The notes: a model not told the origin generated them from the letters alone. A stretch of DNA of 64,000 bases from Gammaproteobacteria bacterium (GCA_002731775.1 PCCP01000101.1:1-64000); one strand, 5' to 3'; positions 52,016 through 61,424 are shown, counted from the first letter of the stretch. Numbers and translations: made by a program.

Positions 52016-54760
52016 TTGGCTGAATTAAAAAAACTAATCCTGGTTGATGGATCATCCTATTTGTTCCGGGCATTCCATGCTCTGCCGCCACTGGTCAGTA
52101 GTCAGGGCCAGCCCACCGGCGCCGTTAAAGGCGTGATCAATATGATCAGGAGCCTGATCAGGAATAATCCTCATAGCAACATTGCCATCGTCTTCGATGC
52201 CAAGGGCAAAACCTTTCGTAGCGATATCTACAAAGAATACAAGGCGCATCGGCCACCGATGCCGGACGAATTACGAACCCAGATCGCGCCAATTCACAAG
52301 ATCATAACAGCGATGGGATTGCCACTGTTGGTGGTCGAGAAAGTCGAGGCCGATGACGTCATCGGCACGCTCTCAAAACGGGCAACGGCGTTGGGTATAG
52401 ATACATTGATCTCAACCGGAGACAAGGACCTGGCACAACTTGTCAATGAACATGTCACGCTGATGAACACCATGACCAACGAGTTGTTGAACAGCGAAGC
52501 TGTGGAGGAAAAATTTGGTGTTGGGCCTCAGCGCATTGTGGATTACCTGGCGCTAATGGGAGATAAATCGGACAACATACCCGGCGTGCCATCGGTGGGG
52601 CCGAAGACTGCGGTAAAGTGGTTGCTGGAATACGATTCCATGGAAGGGGTTATCTCCAATGCAGAAAAAATTGGCGGCAAGGTTGGCGAGCGCCTGCGGG
52701 AAAACATCGACCTACTCAGGCTCTCATACGAGCTCGCAACCATAAAACTGGATGTAGAGCTGGATTTCGAGATCTCCGATCTCGTACAAATCGAAGCCAG
52801 TGAGCAGGATCTGATTGACCTGTTTGCGGAATTGGAATTTAAGAGCTGGGTTAGCGAACTGGAAAAAAGCGGAATAAATGCGGCTCCCCCAATTCGAGCA
52901 GATGCGGTCCCCGACGATTGCATAGAGGAGGCGATACACGCAGTACCGGATAGCGTGGAGTACAGTTGTATCACTACCCTCGATGGGCTCGAATCGCTAC
53001 TGCAAGCGATGGGCTCAGAGCGGCGCATCAGTATTAGTATCGAAACAATGGGAAGCCACTTTCTGAATGCCCGGATTCTGGGAGTAGCCCTCAGCGTCGA
53101 GCCGGGCAAGGCATTTTATATCCCGGTCAGCCACCAGGCCGAAAAGTGCCCGCAACAGCTGCAGGTCGATGAACTTTTAGCGGCGCTGCGGCCAATGCTT
53201 GAAGACGCGGCTATTGTAAAAACGGCTTATGACCTTAAACATATTAACCATGTATTACAGAACTATGGCATTGAATTTCAAGGGATCAAGTCGGATGTCC
53301 TGCTGGCCTCCTATGCCCTCAATTCCGTTGCCACCCGCCATAAGCTGCCAGACATCGCCCGTTACTATCTCAATATTTCGGTCCAGGACCTGGGTGACTT
53401 ACTCGGCAAGGGCAAGAACAAGCTTTCCCCCGATGCCGTAGAGCTGGAAAAATTTACCAGTTATGCCGCCGAAAAAGCGGACCTGGTATTACGATTATCC
53501 CGGTTGCTCGAGCGTGAGCTGGCTGCCAATGGACATCTGCACGGGCTGTACAAATACTACGAACTGCCGCTGGTGAAAGTGTTGCAGACGATGGAGCGCA
53601 ACGGCATTCGTGTTGACGAGAAATCGCTGGCGGCGCAAAGCGAGGAACTGGGAGGGCAACTGGAAAAACTACAGGGTAGTGTGTATGCGCTTGCCGGAGA
53701 GGAATTTAATGTGGGATCTCCCAAACAGCTGCAGAGTATTCTCTACGAAAAACTTGATTTACCCATACTGAAAAAAACGAAAACAGGGCAGGCTTCTACG
53801 GCTGAACCGGTGTTGCAGGAGTTAGCCGAAGACTATGAATTGCCCCGGTTGATTCTCGAATACCGATCCCTGAGCAAGTTGAAGTCGACCTATACTGACA
53901 AGTTGCCCGTGGAAATCAATGCCACCAGCGGGCGCATCCATTCTTCATTTCAACAGGCGGTGGCGGCGACCGGAAGACTGTCATCGACCGATCCCAATTT
54001 ACAAAATATTCCTATCCGTACCGCAGCGGGCCGACGGGTACGCCAGGCCTTCATCTGTGATCCGGGATACAAGCTGGTTGCCGCCGATTATTCCCAGGTT
54101 GAATTACGCATCATGGCCCATCTGTCACAGGACCAGGGCTTGCTAAGTGCATTTTCCGATGCTCTGGACGTGCATAAGGCCACGGCCGCCGAAGTCTTCA
54201 ATGTGCCATTGGATCAGGTGAGTCCCGAGCAACGGCGTAGTGCCAAGGCAATCAATTTTGGCCTGATCTACGGCATGTCTGCTTTCGGCCTCGCCAATCA
54301 ACTCAAAATTAGCAGACACAATGCCCAACATTATGTTGACCGATATTTTGAAAGGTACCCGGGTGTACGCAAGTATATGGATGAGACCCAGGCACTTGCC
54401 GATGAAAAAGGTTTCGTCGAGACGATTTTCGGCAGACGTCTGTATCTGCCCGATATCCACGCCGGCAATGCCATGATCCGGAAGGCGGCGCAACGAACCG
54501 CGATCAATGCACCGATGCAGGGTTCGGCGGCGGACATCATCAAGCGTGCGATGATCGATATCGATCATTGGTTGGCCATGGGTGACCTGGATGCGAGGAT
54601 GTTATTGCAGGTTCACGACGAATTGGTGTTCGAGGTGCGGCCGGCAGATCTGGAGTTGCTGACGGCGGGCGTAAAATTTCGAATGATTTCGGCGGCCTCG
54701 CTGGCTGTGCCGCTGGTAGTGGATATCGGCGTGGGTGACAACTGGGATCAGGCGCATTAA
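52016..54760 (+). CDS. polA: DNA polymerase I with degenerate proofreading domain
   Basis: PolA fills gaps and removes RNA primers. TTG 52016 has AAGGAAG five bases upstream and gives 914 residues. The 5'-nuclease domain (about 1-290) is intact (FDAKGKTFRSDIYKEYK, EADDVIGTL, GDKSDNIPGVPSVGPK). The polymerase domain is intact (DYSQVELRIMAHLS, RRSAKAINFGLIYG, QVHDELVFEV). In the 3'-5' exonuclease domain the E. coli catalytic residues Asp355, Asp424 and Asp501 align with Ser341, Ile410 and Lys487; only Glu357 (Glu343) and Tyr497 (Tyr483) remain. Proofreading is therefore very probably lost. Confidence 0.97.
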   Translation: MAELKKLILVDGSSYLFRAFHALPPLVSSQGQPTGAVKGVINMIRSLIRNNPHSNIAIVFDAKGKTFRSDIYKEYKAHRPPMPDELRTQIAPIHKIITAMGLPLLVVEKVEADDVIGTLSKRATALGIDTLISTGDKDLAQLVNEHVTLMNTMTNELLNSEAVEEKFGVGPQRIVDYLALMGDKSDNIPGVPSVGPKTAVKWLLEYDSMEGVISNAEKIGGKVGERLRENIDLLRLSYELATIKLDVELDFEISDLVQIEASEQDLIDLFAELEFKSWVSELEKSGINAAPPIRADAVPDDCIEEAIHAVPDSVEYSCITTLDGLESLLQAMGSERRISISIETMGSHFLNARILGVALSVEPGKAFYIPVSHQAEKCPQQLQVDELLAALRPMLEDAAIVKTAYDLKHINHVLQNYGIEFQGIKSDVLLASYALNSVATRHKLPDIARYYLNISVQDLGDLLGKGKNKLSPDAVELEKFTSYAAEKADLVLRLSRLLERELAANGHLHGLYKYYELPLVKVLQTMERNGIRVDEKSLAAQSEELGGQLEKLQGSVYALAGEEFNVGSPKQLQSILYEKLDLPILKKTKTGQASTAEPVLQELAEDYELPRLILEYRSLSKLKSTYTDKLPVEINATSGRIHSSFQQAVAATGRLSSTDPNLQNIPIRTAAGRRVRQAFICDPGYKLVAADYSQVELRIMAHLSQDQGLLSAFSDALDVHKATAAEVFNVPLDQVSPEQRRSAKAINFGLIYGMSAFGLANQLKISRHNAQHYVDRYFERYPGVRKYMDETQALADEKGFVETIFGRRLYLPDIHAGNAMIRKAAQRTAINAPMQGSAADIIKRAMIDIDHWLAMGDLDARMLLQVHDELVFEVRPADLELLTAGVKFRMISAASLAVPLVVDIGVGDNWDQAH

Positions 54761-55224
54761 ATAGCAAACTCTGGGATATCTCCACAAAATTCAATCCATC
54801 TTGCTGGGTTCATAGAGTCCGTACCTTACTAATCCGCTAAGCCGAAGGGGACTACCCAGCCCAACTCCGCTCAACCAAGTGAAAGTTGCTAGTTATTACA
54901 GTTCGATAAAGATCAAATCCATAAATCTTGCTTAATGATTGGTAGTTCTTACAATAAAACTTAGTGTAGAAACGAATTCATTAGCCATACACTGAATTGA
55001 GGCACCTACCATCTACCCCTTCTTGATTGCAATCAGGACACGTATTAGCGCTTCTATTTTTTCAGGTCAAGCGAGGACTGTCTGCGTCGAAGGCGAGTTC
55101 CGCAGCGCTGAAAAAATAGAAGCGCGTGTGGTCGCAAGTAAGAAGGGGTAGCTGGCAGGTGCCGGAAAGTTTAGCCTATGAGATACATCACAGATACTGC
55201 GTCCTGGGAGATCGCCACACAGGG
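54761..55224. other. 464-base gap between convergent polA and engB
   Basis: No protein gene is visible. The gap holds a large nested palindrome (55001..55163). In E. coli the Spot 42 RNA gene (spf) lies at this locus; I do not recognise a Spot 42 sequence here. The first 240 bases are AT-rich and show no clear structure. Confidence 0.5.
55001..55163. repeat. 163-bp nested palindromic (MITE-like) element
   Basis: The outer arms are 24 bases (55001-55024 and 55140-55163) and match at 22 of 24 positions. Inside them an 18-base inverted repeat is perfect (55048-55065 and 55108-55125). The centre of 42 bases has a smaller CTGCG / CGCAG pair. No coding potential is visible. It could be a small mobile palindrome or a structured RNA at the meeting point of two genes. 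Confidence 0.6.
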
Positions 55225-55863
55225 TTAAGCTCCAGAGCCCCGGCTTGTCGTAGTGCTATTGCCGGGCGTTGTATCCGGCAGCGAAAGCCAGCTCGTGAGT
55301 TTGTCTCGCGCCACATCAATACCCGTACGCTTCATTGCAGAAAACAGCTGCACCGATATTTCGTCAAAATCTTTAAGCTGGGTTTGTACTTTTAACAAGA
55401 CGTTCTGGGAGGCGCCTCTTTTCAGTTTGTCGGCTTTGGTGAGCAGAATGTGCATGGGCAGCTTTGATTGGACCGACCAGTCGATCATCATGCGGTCAAA
55501 TTCTTTCAGTGGGTGTCGGATATCGCTTAACAGGATTAGTCCGACCAGTGCCTGCCGCTGTCGGAGGTAGCGCTCCAGTTCCCGCTGCCATTTATCCTTC
55601 ACTGCCAGCGGCACCTTGGCGTAGCCATAGCCGGGCAAATCTACCAGGTAGGCGCCGCTTTCGAGACTGAAAAAATTAATTAACTGGGTGCGACCGGGGG
55701 TCTTGCTGATGCGAGCGAGTCGTGAGTGACCGGTGATTGCATTGATGGCGCTGGATTTGCCGGCATTTGAACGGCCGGCAAAGGCAACCTCCGTGGTCGA
55801 GTCCTGGGGACAACCGTCCAGGGTTGCGGCGCTGGTGGTGAAGTGAGCCAGATTGAAGTTCAT
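55225..55863 (-). CDS. engB: ribosome biogenesis GTP-binding protein EngB (YsxC/YihA)
   Basis: EngB is an essential GTPase of 50S subunit assembly. G1 is GRSNAGKSS, then [20 protein letters not shown] (G3), TKADKL (G4) and an SAMKRTG segment (G5). I chose ATG 55863 (212 residues, MNFNLAHF) because it matches the family N-terminus; the frame is open to 55929 with further Met codons that add unrelated residues. It faces polA across the palindrome-bearing gap. Confidence 0.96.
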   Translation of the reverse strand: MNFNLAHFTTSAATLDGCPQDSTTEVAFAGRSNAGKSSAINAITGHSRLARISKTPGRTQLINFFSLESGAYLVDLPGYGYAKVPLAVKDKWQRELERYLRQRQALVGLILLSDIRHPLKEFDRMMIDWSVQSKLPMHILLTKADKLKRGASQNVLLKVQTQLKDFDEISVQLFSAMKRTGIDVARDKLTSWLSLPDTTPGNSTTTSRGSGA

Positions 55864-55974
55864 TGGCGAAATAGGTCCAGGGATCATTGCTGCGGCGTGC
55901 ATGCTATCGAAAGCCGCCGGTACACACACGCTTTTTTGAAAATAGATTCAATAGAGTCGACTGGGGAATTGGGC

Positions 55975-55980
55975 TATAAT
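55975..55980 (+). promoter_or_regulatory. possible -10 element upstream of cytochrome c4
   Basis: A consensus TATAAT lies 104 bases upstream of the cytochrome c4 start. No good -35 hexamer is visible at 16-18 bases, so it is a weak call. Confidence 0.3.
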
Positions 55981-56083
55981 GCGCGGCCCGGAATTAGGCT
56001 TAACGGATCTGGTCGACGTGGTAATTGATAGATTGTCTACTGGGTTGGCCTAATGTGTTGTTGCCGTAAATCCAGGAATCTCA

Positions 56084-56695
56084 ATGAATAAATTTGTAGT
56101 TGCTCTTGTTTTCACACTTGTGAACGCCGCGGCGCCAAGTCTCCTGCTGGCCCAGGCCGATGCCGCAGCCGGTCAGGCAAAGTCGGCCCTGTGTGCTAGC
56201 TGTCATGGCAATGACGGTAATAGTGCGCTGGCCATCAACCCGAAATTGGCAGGTCAAAACGCCGCGTATATCGTCAAGCAGTTGATGGACTTCAAGTCCG
56301 GTGTTCGCGCCGACCCAATCATGGCAGCCATGGTGCTGAGTCTGTCTGAGCAAGATATGCAGGATATTGCGGCCTGGTATTCCTCCCAGACCGTCAGCCT
56401 GCAGGGCGAGAATCCGGATTCTTTGGAACTGGGAGAAACGCTGTACCGTGCCGGCAATCAGGAAATAGCAGTGGCTGCCTGTAGCGCCTGCCATTCTCCG
56501 ACTGGGCAGGGCAATGCCCCAGCGGGATTTCCAAGCCTGAGTGGTCAACATGCCGAATACACCCTCAAGCAGTTAAAGAGTTTTCGCACCGGCGAGCGTG
56601 CAAATGATAGTAATGCCATGATGCGTACCATCGTCGAGCGCTTCACCGATAAAGAGCTGGAAGCACTTGCCAGCTATGTTTCCGGTCTACATTAG
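56084..56695 (+). CDS. cytochrome c4 (diheme)
   Basis: Cytochrome c4 is a periplasmic diheme protein that carries electrons to terminal oxidases. The 203-residue precursor has a signal peptide (about 1-23, ending SLLLAQA) and two similar halves with CASCH (Cys37, Cys40, His41) and CSACH (about 133-137). Methionine ligands are likely in each half. It is separated from dsbA by 133 bp. It may feed the caa3-type oxidase encoded at 42-47 kb. Confidence 0.95.
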   Translation: MNKFVVALVFTLVNAAAPSLLLAQADAAAGQAKSALCASCHGNDGNSALAINPKLAGQNAAYIVKQLMDFKSGVRADPIMAAMVLSLSEQDMQDIAAWYSSQTVSLQGENPDSLELGETLYRAGNQEIAVAACSACHSPTGQGNAPAGFPSLSGQHAEYTLKQLKSFRTGERANDSNAMMRTIVERFTDKELEALASYVSGLH

Positions 56696-56828
56696 CCGGG
56701 AGGTCCGCGAGAAGAGTCGTTTTTGCGGGCAGCCGGTCTTCTGCAGCAATCAGCGAATTGGAAACAGCCGGTTCGCTGTGATAGTGTTTTTGTGATCAGT
56801 TCCACCTGAAAAATGACGGAGTAGGACG

Positions 56829-57485
56829 ATGATTAAGCAAACCATTCAATTGCTGGCGGTGCTGGCCCTCTTGCCCCTCGCGGTTTCCAGTTTTGCCCAG
56901 GTCGAGAAATACCTGGCGGGTACCCACTATACCGAGCTGAAAGCGCCGGTGAATACCAGGGATTCATCCAGGGTCGAAGTGATAGAGGCCTTTTGGTACG
57001 GCTGCTCTCACTGTTTTCGATTCGAACCGCTGATAGAGAATTGGCAAGCAAATGCAGCAGCTGATGTCGATTTCCAGCGTTTCCCCGCCATGTGGAATGG
57101 CTTAATGAAGATTCACGCCCAGATATACTATGCAGCAGATGCCCTCGATGCCCTCGAAATACTACATGAGCCTGTGTTCAGAGCGATTAATCTCGAAGGT
57201 AACCGGCTGCAGAATGAGCGCCAAATTGGTGAGTTATTCGCCGAGCACGGAGTCTCCCAAGCTGACTTCGAATCGGCCTTTAATTCTTTTTCCGTGAGGA
57301 CCAAGGTAAACCAGGCTGAAAAACGCATGCAGGATTACGAGATCCGCAGCACTCCCAATATGATCGTCAATGGCAAATACCTCATCACTACCGGAGAGAA
57401 TGTTACAACCCAGGTAGAAATGCTGGAAGTCGTTGATTTTCTTGTAGAAAAAGAGCGTGCAAGCCTGCGGTCATCCGGCGAGTAG
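56829..57485 (+). CDS. dsbA: thiol:disulfide interchange protein DsbA, CSHC active site
   Basis: DsbA introduces disulfide bonds into periplasmic proteins. The 218-residue precursor has a signal peptide (about 1-23) and a thioredoxin fold with an inserted helical domain. The active site reads YGCSHCF (Cys59, Cys62), where CPHC is the family norm. The cis-proline loop is RSTPNMIVNGKYL with Thr before Pro, where E. coli has Val. The cytochrome c4-dsbA neighbourhood is the same in Pseudomonas. Confidence 0.95.
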   Translation: MIKQTIQLLAVLALLPLAVSSFAQVEKYLAGTHYTELKAPVNTRDSSRVEVIEAFWYGCSHCFRFEPLIENWQANAAADVDFQRFPAMWNGLMKIHAQIYYAADALDALEILHEPVFRAINLEGNRLQNERQIGELFAEHGVSQADFESAFNSFSVRTKVNQAEKRMQDYEIRSTPNMIVNGKYLITTGENVTTQVEMLEVVDFLVEKERASLRSSGE

Positions 57486-57958
57486 CCCCCGCTACCGGGC
57501 TGCCAAGCGCACCTAAGGCAGCTCGATTTCTTCTGCAACGAAGAAGCTGCGCCTGCTCGCCAGGACCGCAGAGTAGTTGGCACAGCGCCGGTGCGCCGAT
57601 CTGAGTTGCCGTCAGCGGGTCTTGTTCCGAGGCCCCATGCCTACATCCAAAGTAATCCAACCAGACCGAGGTCCCCGGGTCCATTGATTCCGAGTCTCGC
57701 TGCTGTCAGTGGCGCCCTGGTCAACATCACTCCCCCAAGGCGCTGCTGGCGGGCAACATATTGGCTCACACTCGGGGTCGTATCGATTAGCCGCAGTAGT
57801 AAAAAAGCACGGAATTTCCGACATTTAGCGGTGCCGGATCAAACTATTTTGCCGATAATCCAGTCTTAGTGCAGAGACGTAAATAACTATCAATACTGGC
57901 TCGACGACAATCCTGTAGACGGGATTTGCTGTCGACAACCGCCAGGCGATGACTCGGT
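57486..57958. other. 473-base gap between dsbA and the secretion operon
   Basis: No convincing gene is seen; the open frames here lack recognisable domains. A bulged hairpin lies just after dsbA: GCAGCT and TTCTTC (57518-57533) pair with GAAGAAGCTGC (57540-57550) around loop TGCAAC, a possible dsbA end. The promoter of the secretion operon is presumably near 57800-57950 but no clear hexamers stand out. Confidence 0.45.
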
Positions 57959-59245
57959 ATGGCGCAACTACAGCAACAGATTCTGGGCTTCCTGCCTGCA
58001 GCAATTCGACAATTGCTGGAAGGCGGACCCAGGCGTGCCTTGCTTGAGAAGGTAGACGCCACCATCCTCGTGCGCGACGGCTGTGTAGTGCATCTTCAGA
58101 GCCGCAAGCTTACGAGTCTTGAGGATTCTGAAAACGGGCAGGCAAGTGACGCAGATCTAATCGCGATCGCCAGCAAGGCCCTTCTCGGCTCCGAAAAAAA
58201 AGACCATTCAATTCTGCTGTTACTGCCCGCATCTGAATTTGTAGCAACTACTCTGGAACTGCCGGGGGTCTCGAAGGAGAACCTGATCTCTGCGCTAAAA
58301 TTGCAGGCCGATTCATTACTGCCTGCTTATGAGGGGGGTGTATCTCTGGCTGTAAACCCGGCATCGGTGGCCAACGCCGACGGCCATATCGCCTTATGGA
58401 TGGCGAGTTCGAGAATCGCGGAATTCTTCGATGCTTTTGCGCGCCAGGGTCTATTTCTCGCTGCCGTTAAACCGCGGGCACTGGCTGCGCGGGAGTCAGA
58501 TAATGACACCCTGTTAATCGACTCCGACGAGGAGAGTAAAACCGCAGTCTTGCTCAAGGCTGGTATCGTCAAACGCTGGTTACATGTCAACAATATAGAT
58601 TTCGAACAACAGGATTTTACCGAGCAGTGGCAACAGCTTATTGGTTCTATTCAGGCTGAGAAAATTCGGCAACTGGATAAGCTTGAAGATTTTTTTGAAC
58701 TAACGGATAAAAAAAGCCATCAGCACTACAGCCTCTTTCCCCTGGGCGCGCTGCAAGCAAGGAAACGCATAGAAAAAGGCAAACAGCTGCTGCTGGCTGC
58801 CGCCATCATCGGCTTCGCAGTGTTGTTATCGGCGACGCCGTTTATATTGCAAGCATTCGAGCTGCGAAGTTTCACTGCAAGGCTCGATATACAACGGGAA
58901 ATGTCTGCCCAGCCAAGACAAGATCAGGCCATAGTCGTCAATTTTGAAAATGAATGGGGGGCGATCAACGACTTCCCGGACCAGGGTGTTAGAGAGGCAA
59001 TGTTTTCACTACAAGGCGTTTTAAGCCCCGAGCGTCTGTCTTCCCTGGAGATCAGCGATGGACTAATCAAGATTCAGGGTACCAGCACAGAGCCCCAGGC
59101 GTTACTGGAAAGCTTGGAACAGAACCCCTCGTTTACCGAAGTAGTTTTTTCCCGAGCCACCAATAACAGCAGATACTACATAGATCTGCGTCTCGGCGCA
59201 GTGAACTTTGAGGCGTACATGGTGCGTTACTTTCCAAATGATTAA
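57959..59245 (+). CDS. GspL-like / PilM-PilN-like secretion protein
   Basis: The 428-residue protein has a cytoplasmic half of the actin-like PilM/GspL type (about 30-250; for example SILLLLPASEFVATTLELPG and SALKLQADSLLPAYEGG). A membrane helix lies at about 280-297 and a periplasmic ferredoxin-like half follows. This matches GspL of type II secretion, which joins the ATPase to the periplasmic parts. It precedes a GspM-like gene, gspE and gspF. Sequence divergence leaves GspL and a PilM-PilN fusion as alternatives. Confidence 0.8.
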   Translation: MAQLQQQILGFLPAAIRQLLEGGPRRALLEKVDATILVRDGCVVHLQSRKLTSLEDSENGQASDADLIAIASKALLGSEKKDHSILLLLPASEFVATTLELPGVSKENLISALKLQADSLLPAYEGGVSLAVNPASVANADGHIALWMASSRIAEFFDAFARQGLFLAAVKPRALAARESDNDTLLIDSDEESKTAVLLKAGIVKRWLHVNNIDFEQQDFTEQWQQLIGSIQAEKIRQLDKLEDFFELTDKKSHQHYSLFPLGALQARKRIEKGKQLLLAAAIIGFAVLLSATPFILQAFELRSFTARLDIQREMSAQPRQDQAIVVNFENEWGAINDFPDQGVREAMFSLQGVLSPERLSSLEISDGLIKIQGTSTEPQALLESLEQNPSFTEVVFSRATNNSRYYIDLRLGAVNFEAYMVRYFPND

Positions 59246-59321
59246 GGCACCGCTGAACAATGGCATATGCTCCCTGCGTGAGCTGAAGGCCAGAGACTGT
59301 ATGCCATTGTTCAGCGGGGCC
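59246..59321. repeat. dispersed repeat copy 2 with inverted partner (hairpin, BIME-like)
   Basis: A 50-base unit (59246-59295) matches the unit at 3403-3452 at 38 of 50 positions by eye. It is followed by an inverted copy of its first 22 bases (59300-59321, 21 of 22 paired), so the whole can fold as a long hairpin with 18 contiguous perfect pairs. It lies in the 112-base gap between the GspL-like and GspM-like genes. Confidence 0.65.
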
Positions 59322-59357
59322 CCCAATTGAGACGGACAGGAAGCCTTAGCTAAAGCC

Positions 59358-59930
59358 ATGGAAATTTCCGCCAGAGAGAAAAACATTCTGATTTTGGCTG
59401 CGGCGGTTGCAGTTATCTTCGCTGCCAGCAGTGGTTTTCCCGCGCTTCGCGATCTCTACCAACAGCGTCAGGGAAATATTGAAGGTGTGCAGCTCGATAT
59501 CTCGAGGGAGCAGCGCCTGATTGAAGACATGTTGCTATGGCGTGAGCGACGCCTCGAAGTTGAAACCATGGCGCAACAACTGGAAGCCCAAATATTTAGC
59601 GGCGGCACCGTTGCTATTATCGAAGCAAACATCCAGCGCGTGATATCCCAGCACGCCCGAGACTCCGGAATTACCGTGAGCTCGACTCGGTTGGCAGATC
59701 GGCTGGATACGGAGGGATGGCTGTTGATAAGCCAGGAGATGTCATTCCGAACCTCGGAAGATGGCAACACCATAGATTTCCTGAAAAAACTTGAAACTTC
59801 CGTGCCCCAGTTATGGGTTACCGACTTCAGTTTGAATCGAAGTCGAAATCAATACAATGGATCGATTACGGTCGTCGGTTTTGCCCGCAACGAGGGCCTG
59901 GGAGCCTCCGATGTTGCTGGCTCACGGTAG
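59358..59930 (+). CDS. GspM-like / PilO-like secretion protein
   Basis: The 190-residue protein has one N-terminal membrane helix (about 8-27), a coiled-coil-like stretch (about 30-75) and a C-terminal domain consistent with the ferredoxin-like fold of GspM and PilO. It would pair with the GspL-like protein upstream. Assignment rests on size, topology and position; no catalytic motif exists in the family. Confidence 0.72.
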   Translation: MEISAREKNILILAAAVAVIFAASSGFPALRDLYQQRQGNIEGVQLDISREQRLIEDMLLWRERRLEVETMAQQLEAQIFSGGTVAIIEANIQRVISQHARDSGITVSSTRLADRLDTEGWLLISQEMSFRTSEDGNTIDFLKKLETSVPQLWVTDFSLNRSRNQYNGSITVVGFARNEGLGASDVAGSR

Positions 59931-59960
59931 TTTAGGCGAACCCTCGGAGATGAAAACCTG

Positions 59961-61424
59961 ATGTCTTATCAGTCAATGACACTGCCATTATTCAGTCAGC
60001 TACTGGAACCTGAGGGAATTGCTCCGGCCCGGGATTTTATGGACAGTGGGAAACTCATTTGCCAGCAGCTCCCTGCCATCGAGCTGAGGGCAAAGATCAG
60101 ATTTATTAGCAGAGAACTGCTGCGGTTTAATCTGGCCAGCGACGACGAAGTCAGACGCATGATGAAACATTGGCGCGCGGAATTATCGCCACAGATGGAA
60201 GCCACGGAAGATGAAATATTCGTATCGGGATTTGAAGATGATGAGGAGCTGAAAGATCTCGCCTCCGAAGCGCCTATCATTCGCCTGGTGAACCACTTGT
60301 TCGCGCGAGCGGTAGATTTGAATGCCAGCGATATTCATTTTGAGCCCAATGAGACGCATCTGGATATCAGATGCCGGGTCGATGGCATCATGGCCCGCAT
60401 AGAGCGCATGCCGATAAGGATCCACACTGCCGTAGCCTCGAGGTTAAAACTCATGGCGAGGATGGATATTGGTGAGAAGAGATTGCCTCAGGATGGCCGC
60501 ATTAATTATCAGATTGGCAGCAAGCACCTGGACATGCGGGTGTCCACATTACCTGGCGTACATGGTGAATCCGTAGTACTTAGAATCCTGGACCGCGGTG
60601 ACACCACGGTGAGTCTGCAGCAACTGGGGATGCCCGCGTCTCTGCTGCGACACTACCTCGGCCTGATCAATCAACCCCACGGCATGATCCTGATAACGGG
60701 TCCTACTGGTAGCGGCAAAACCACGACCCTGTACGCCACATTAGAGAAGATTAATAACGAGAAACAAAAAATAATTACGGTAGAAGACCCGGTCGAATAT
60801 CAGCTCGATGGCATTACCCAGATCCAGGCCAACTCCAGCATCGGCTTAAATTTCGCCACCGGGCTGCGCTCGATCGTCAGACAGGATCCGGATGTGCTGA
60901 TGGTGGGTGAGATTCGTGACCACGAGACCGCGGAAATCGCGATCGAGTCGGCGCTTACCGGCCACCTGGTATTTTCAACTCTCCACACCAACGACGCCGC
61001 AGGGGCGGTCACCCGCTTACAGGATATGGGGGTGGAAGGCTACTTGATCAGTTCCAGCCTGTTGGCAATCCAGGCCCAGCGCCTGGTGCGTCGAATTTGC
61101 CCCGATTGTGCGCAACAGCATGAATTGAGTGACGATGAAGCCACGGTTCTGGAAATAGAAAAGGCCTTCTGCCCGCATATCACTCGCGGCAGTGGTTGTG
61201 ATCTCTGTGGCAATACCGGCTACCGGGGGCGGGTCGGTCTCTACGAATTGCTGTTAATGAGCGACGCCATCCGCCACCACATAGCGTCCGGGGCCGACGC
61301 CAACATCATCCGCGAACAGGCTATCGAGGAAGGCATGACCACGTTGCGGCAGGATGCGTTGGAGAAACTCAGGGCGGGCATGACGACACCGGAAGAGGTG
61401 GTGCGGGTTACCAGAGCGCTATGA
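59961..61424 (+). CDS. gspE: type II secretion system ATPase GspE
   Basis: GspE powers pseudopilus assembly at the inner membrane. The 487-residue protein has an N-terminal GspE/MshE domain, Walker A GPTGSGKTT (about 247-255), the Asp box VEDPVEYQ, Walker B LMVGEIRD and the His box STLHTNDA. A four-cysteine zinc motif is present: CPDC near 376-379 and CDLC near 412-415. It overlaps gspF by four bases (ATGA). It is closer in length to GspE than to PilB. Confidence 0.94.
   Translation: MSYQSMTLPLFSQLLEPEGIAPARDFMDSGKLICQQLPAIELRAKIRFISRELLRFNLASDDEVRRMMKHWRAELSPQMEATEDEIFVSGFEDDEELKDLASEAPIIRLVNHLFARAVDLNASDIHFEPNETHLDIRCRVDGIMARIERMPIRIHTAVASRLKLMARMDIGEKRLPQDGRINYQIGSKHLDMRVSTLPGVHGESVVLRILDRGDTTVSLQQLGMPASLLRHYLGLINQPHGMILITGPTGSGKTTTLYATLEKINNEKQKIITVEDPVEYQLDGITQIQANSSIGLNFATGLRSIVRQDPDVLMVGEIRDHETAEIAIESALTGHLVFSTLHTNDAAGAVTRLQDMGVEGYLISSSLLAIQAQRLVRRICPDCAQQHELSDDEATVLEIEKAFCPHITRGSGCDLCGNTGYRGRVGLYELLLMSDAIRHHIASGADANIIREQAIEEGMTTLRQDALEKLRAGMTTPEEVVRVTRAL

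Noticed and set aside
54761-55000. Spot 42 (spf) RNA gene at the polA-engB locus
   Set aside because: The position fits, but no Spot 42-like sequence or terminator was recognised.
55126-55395. 89-codon open frame overlapping the polA-engB palindrome and the end of engB
   Set aside because: It runs through the repeat arm and antisense to engB, and has no recognisable domain.
57591-57869. 92-codon open frame in the gap before the secretion operon
   Set aside because: The composition is unlike a folded protein and overlapping frames on the other strand are equally long, so it is probably chance.
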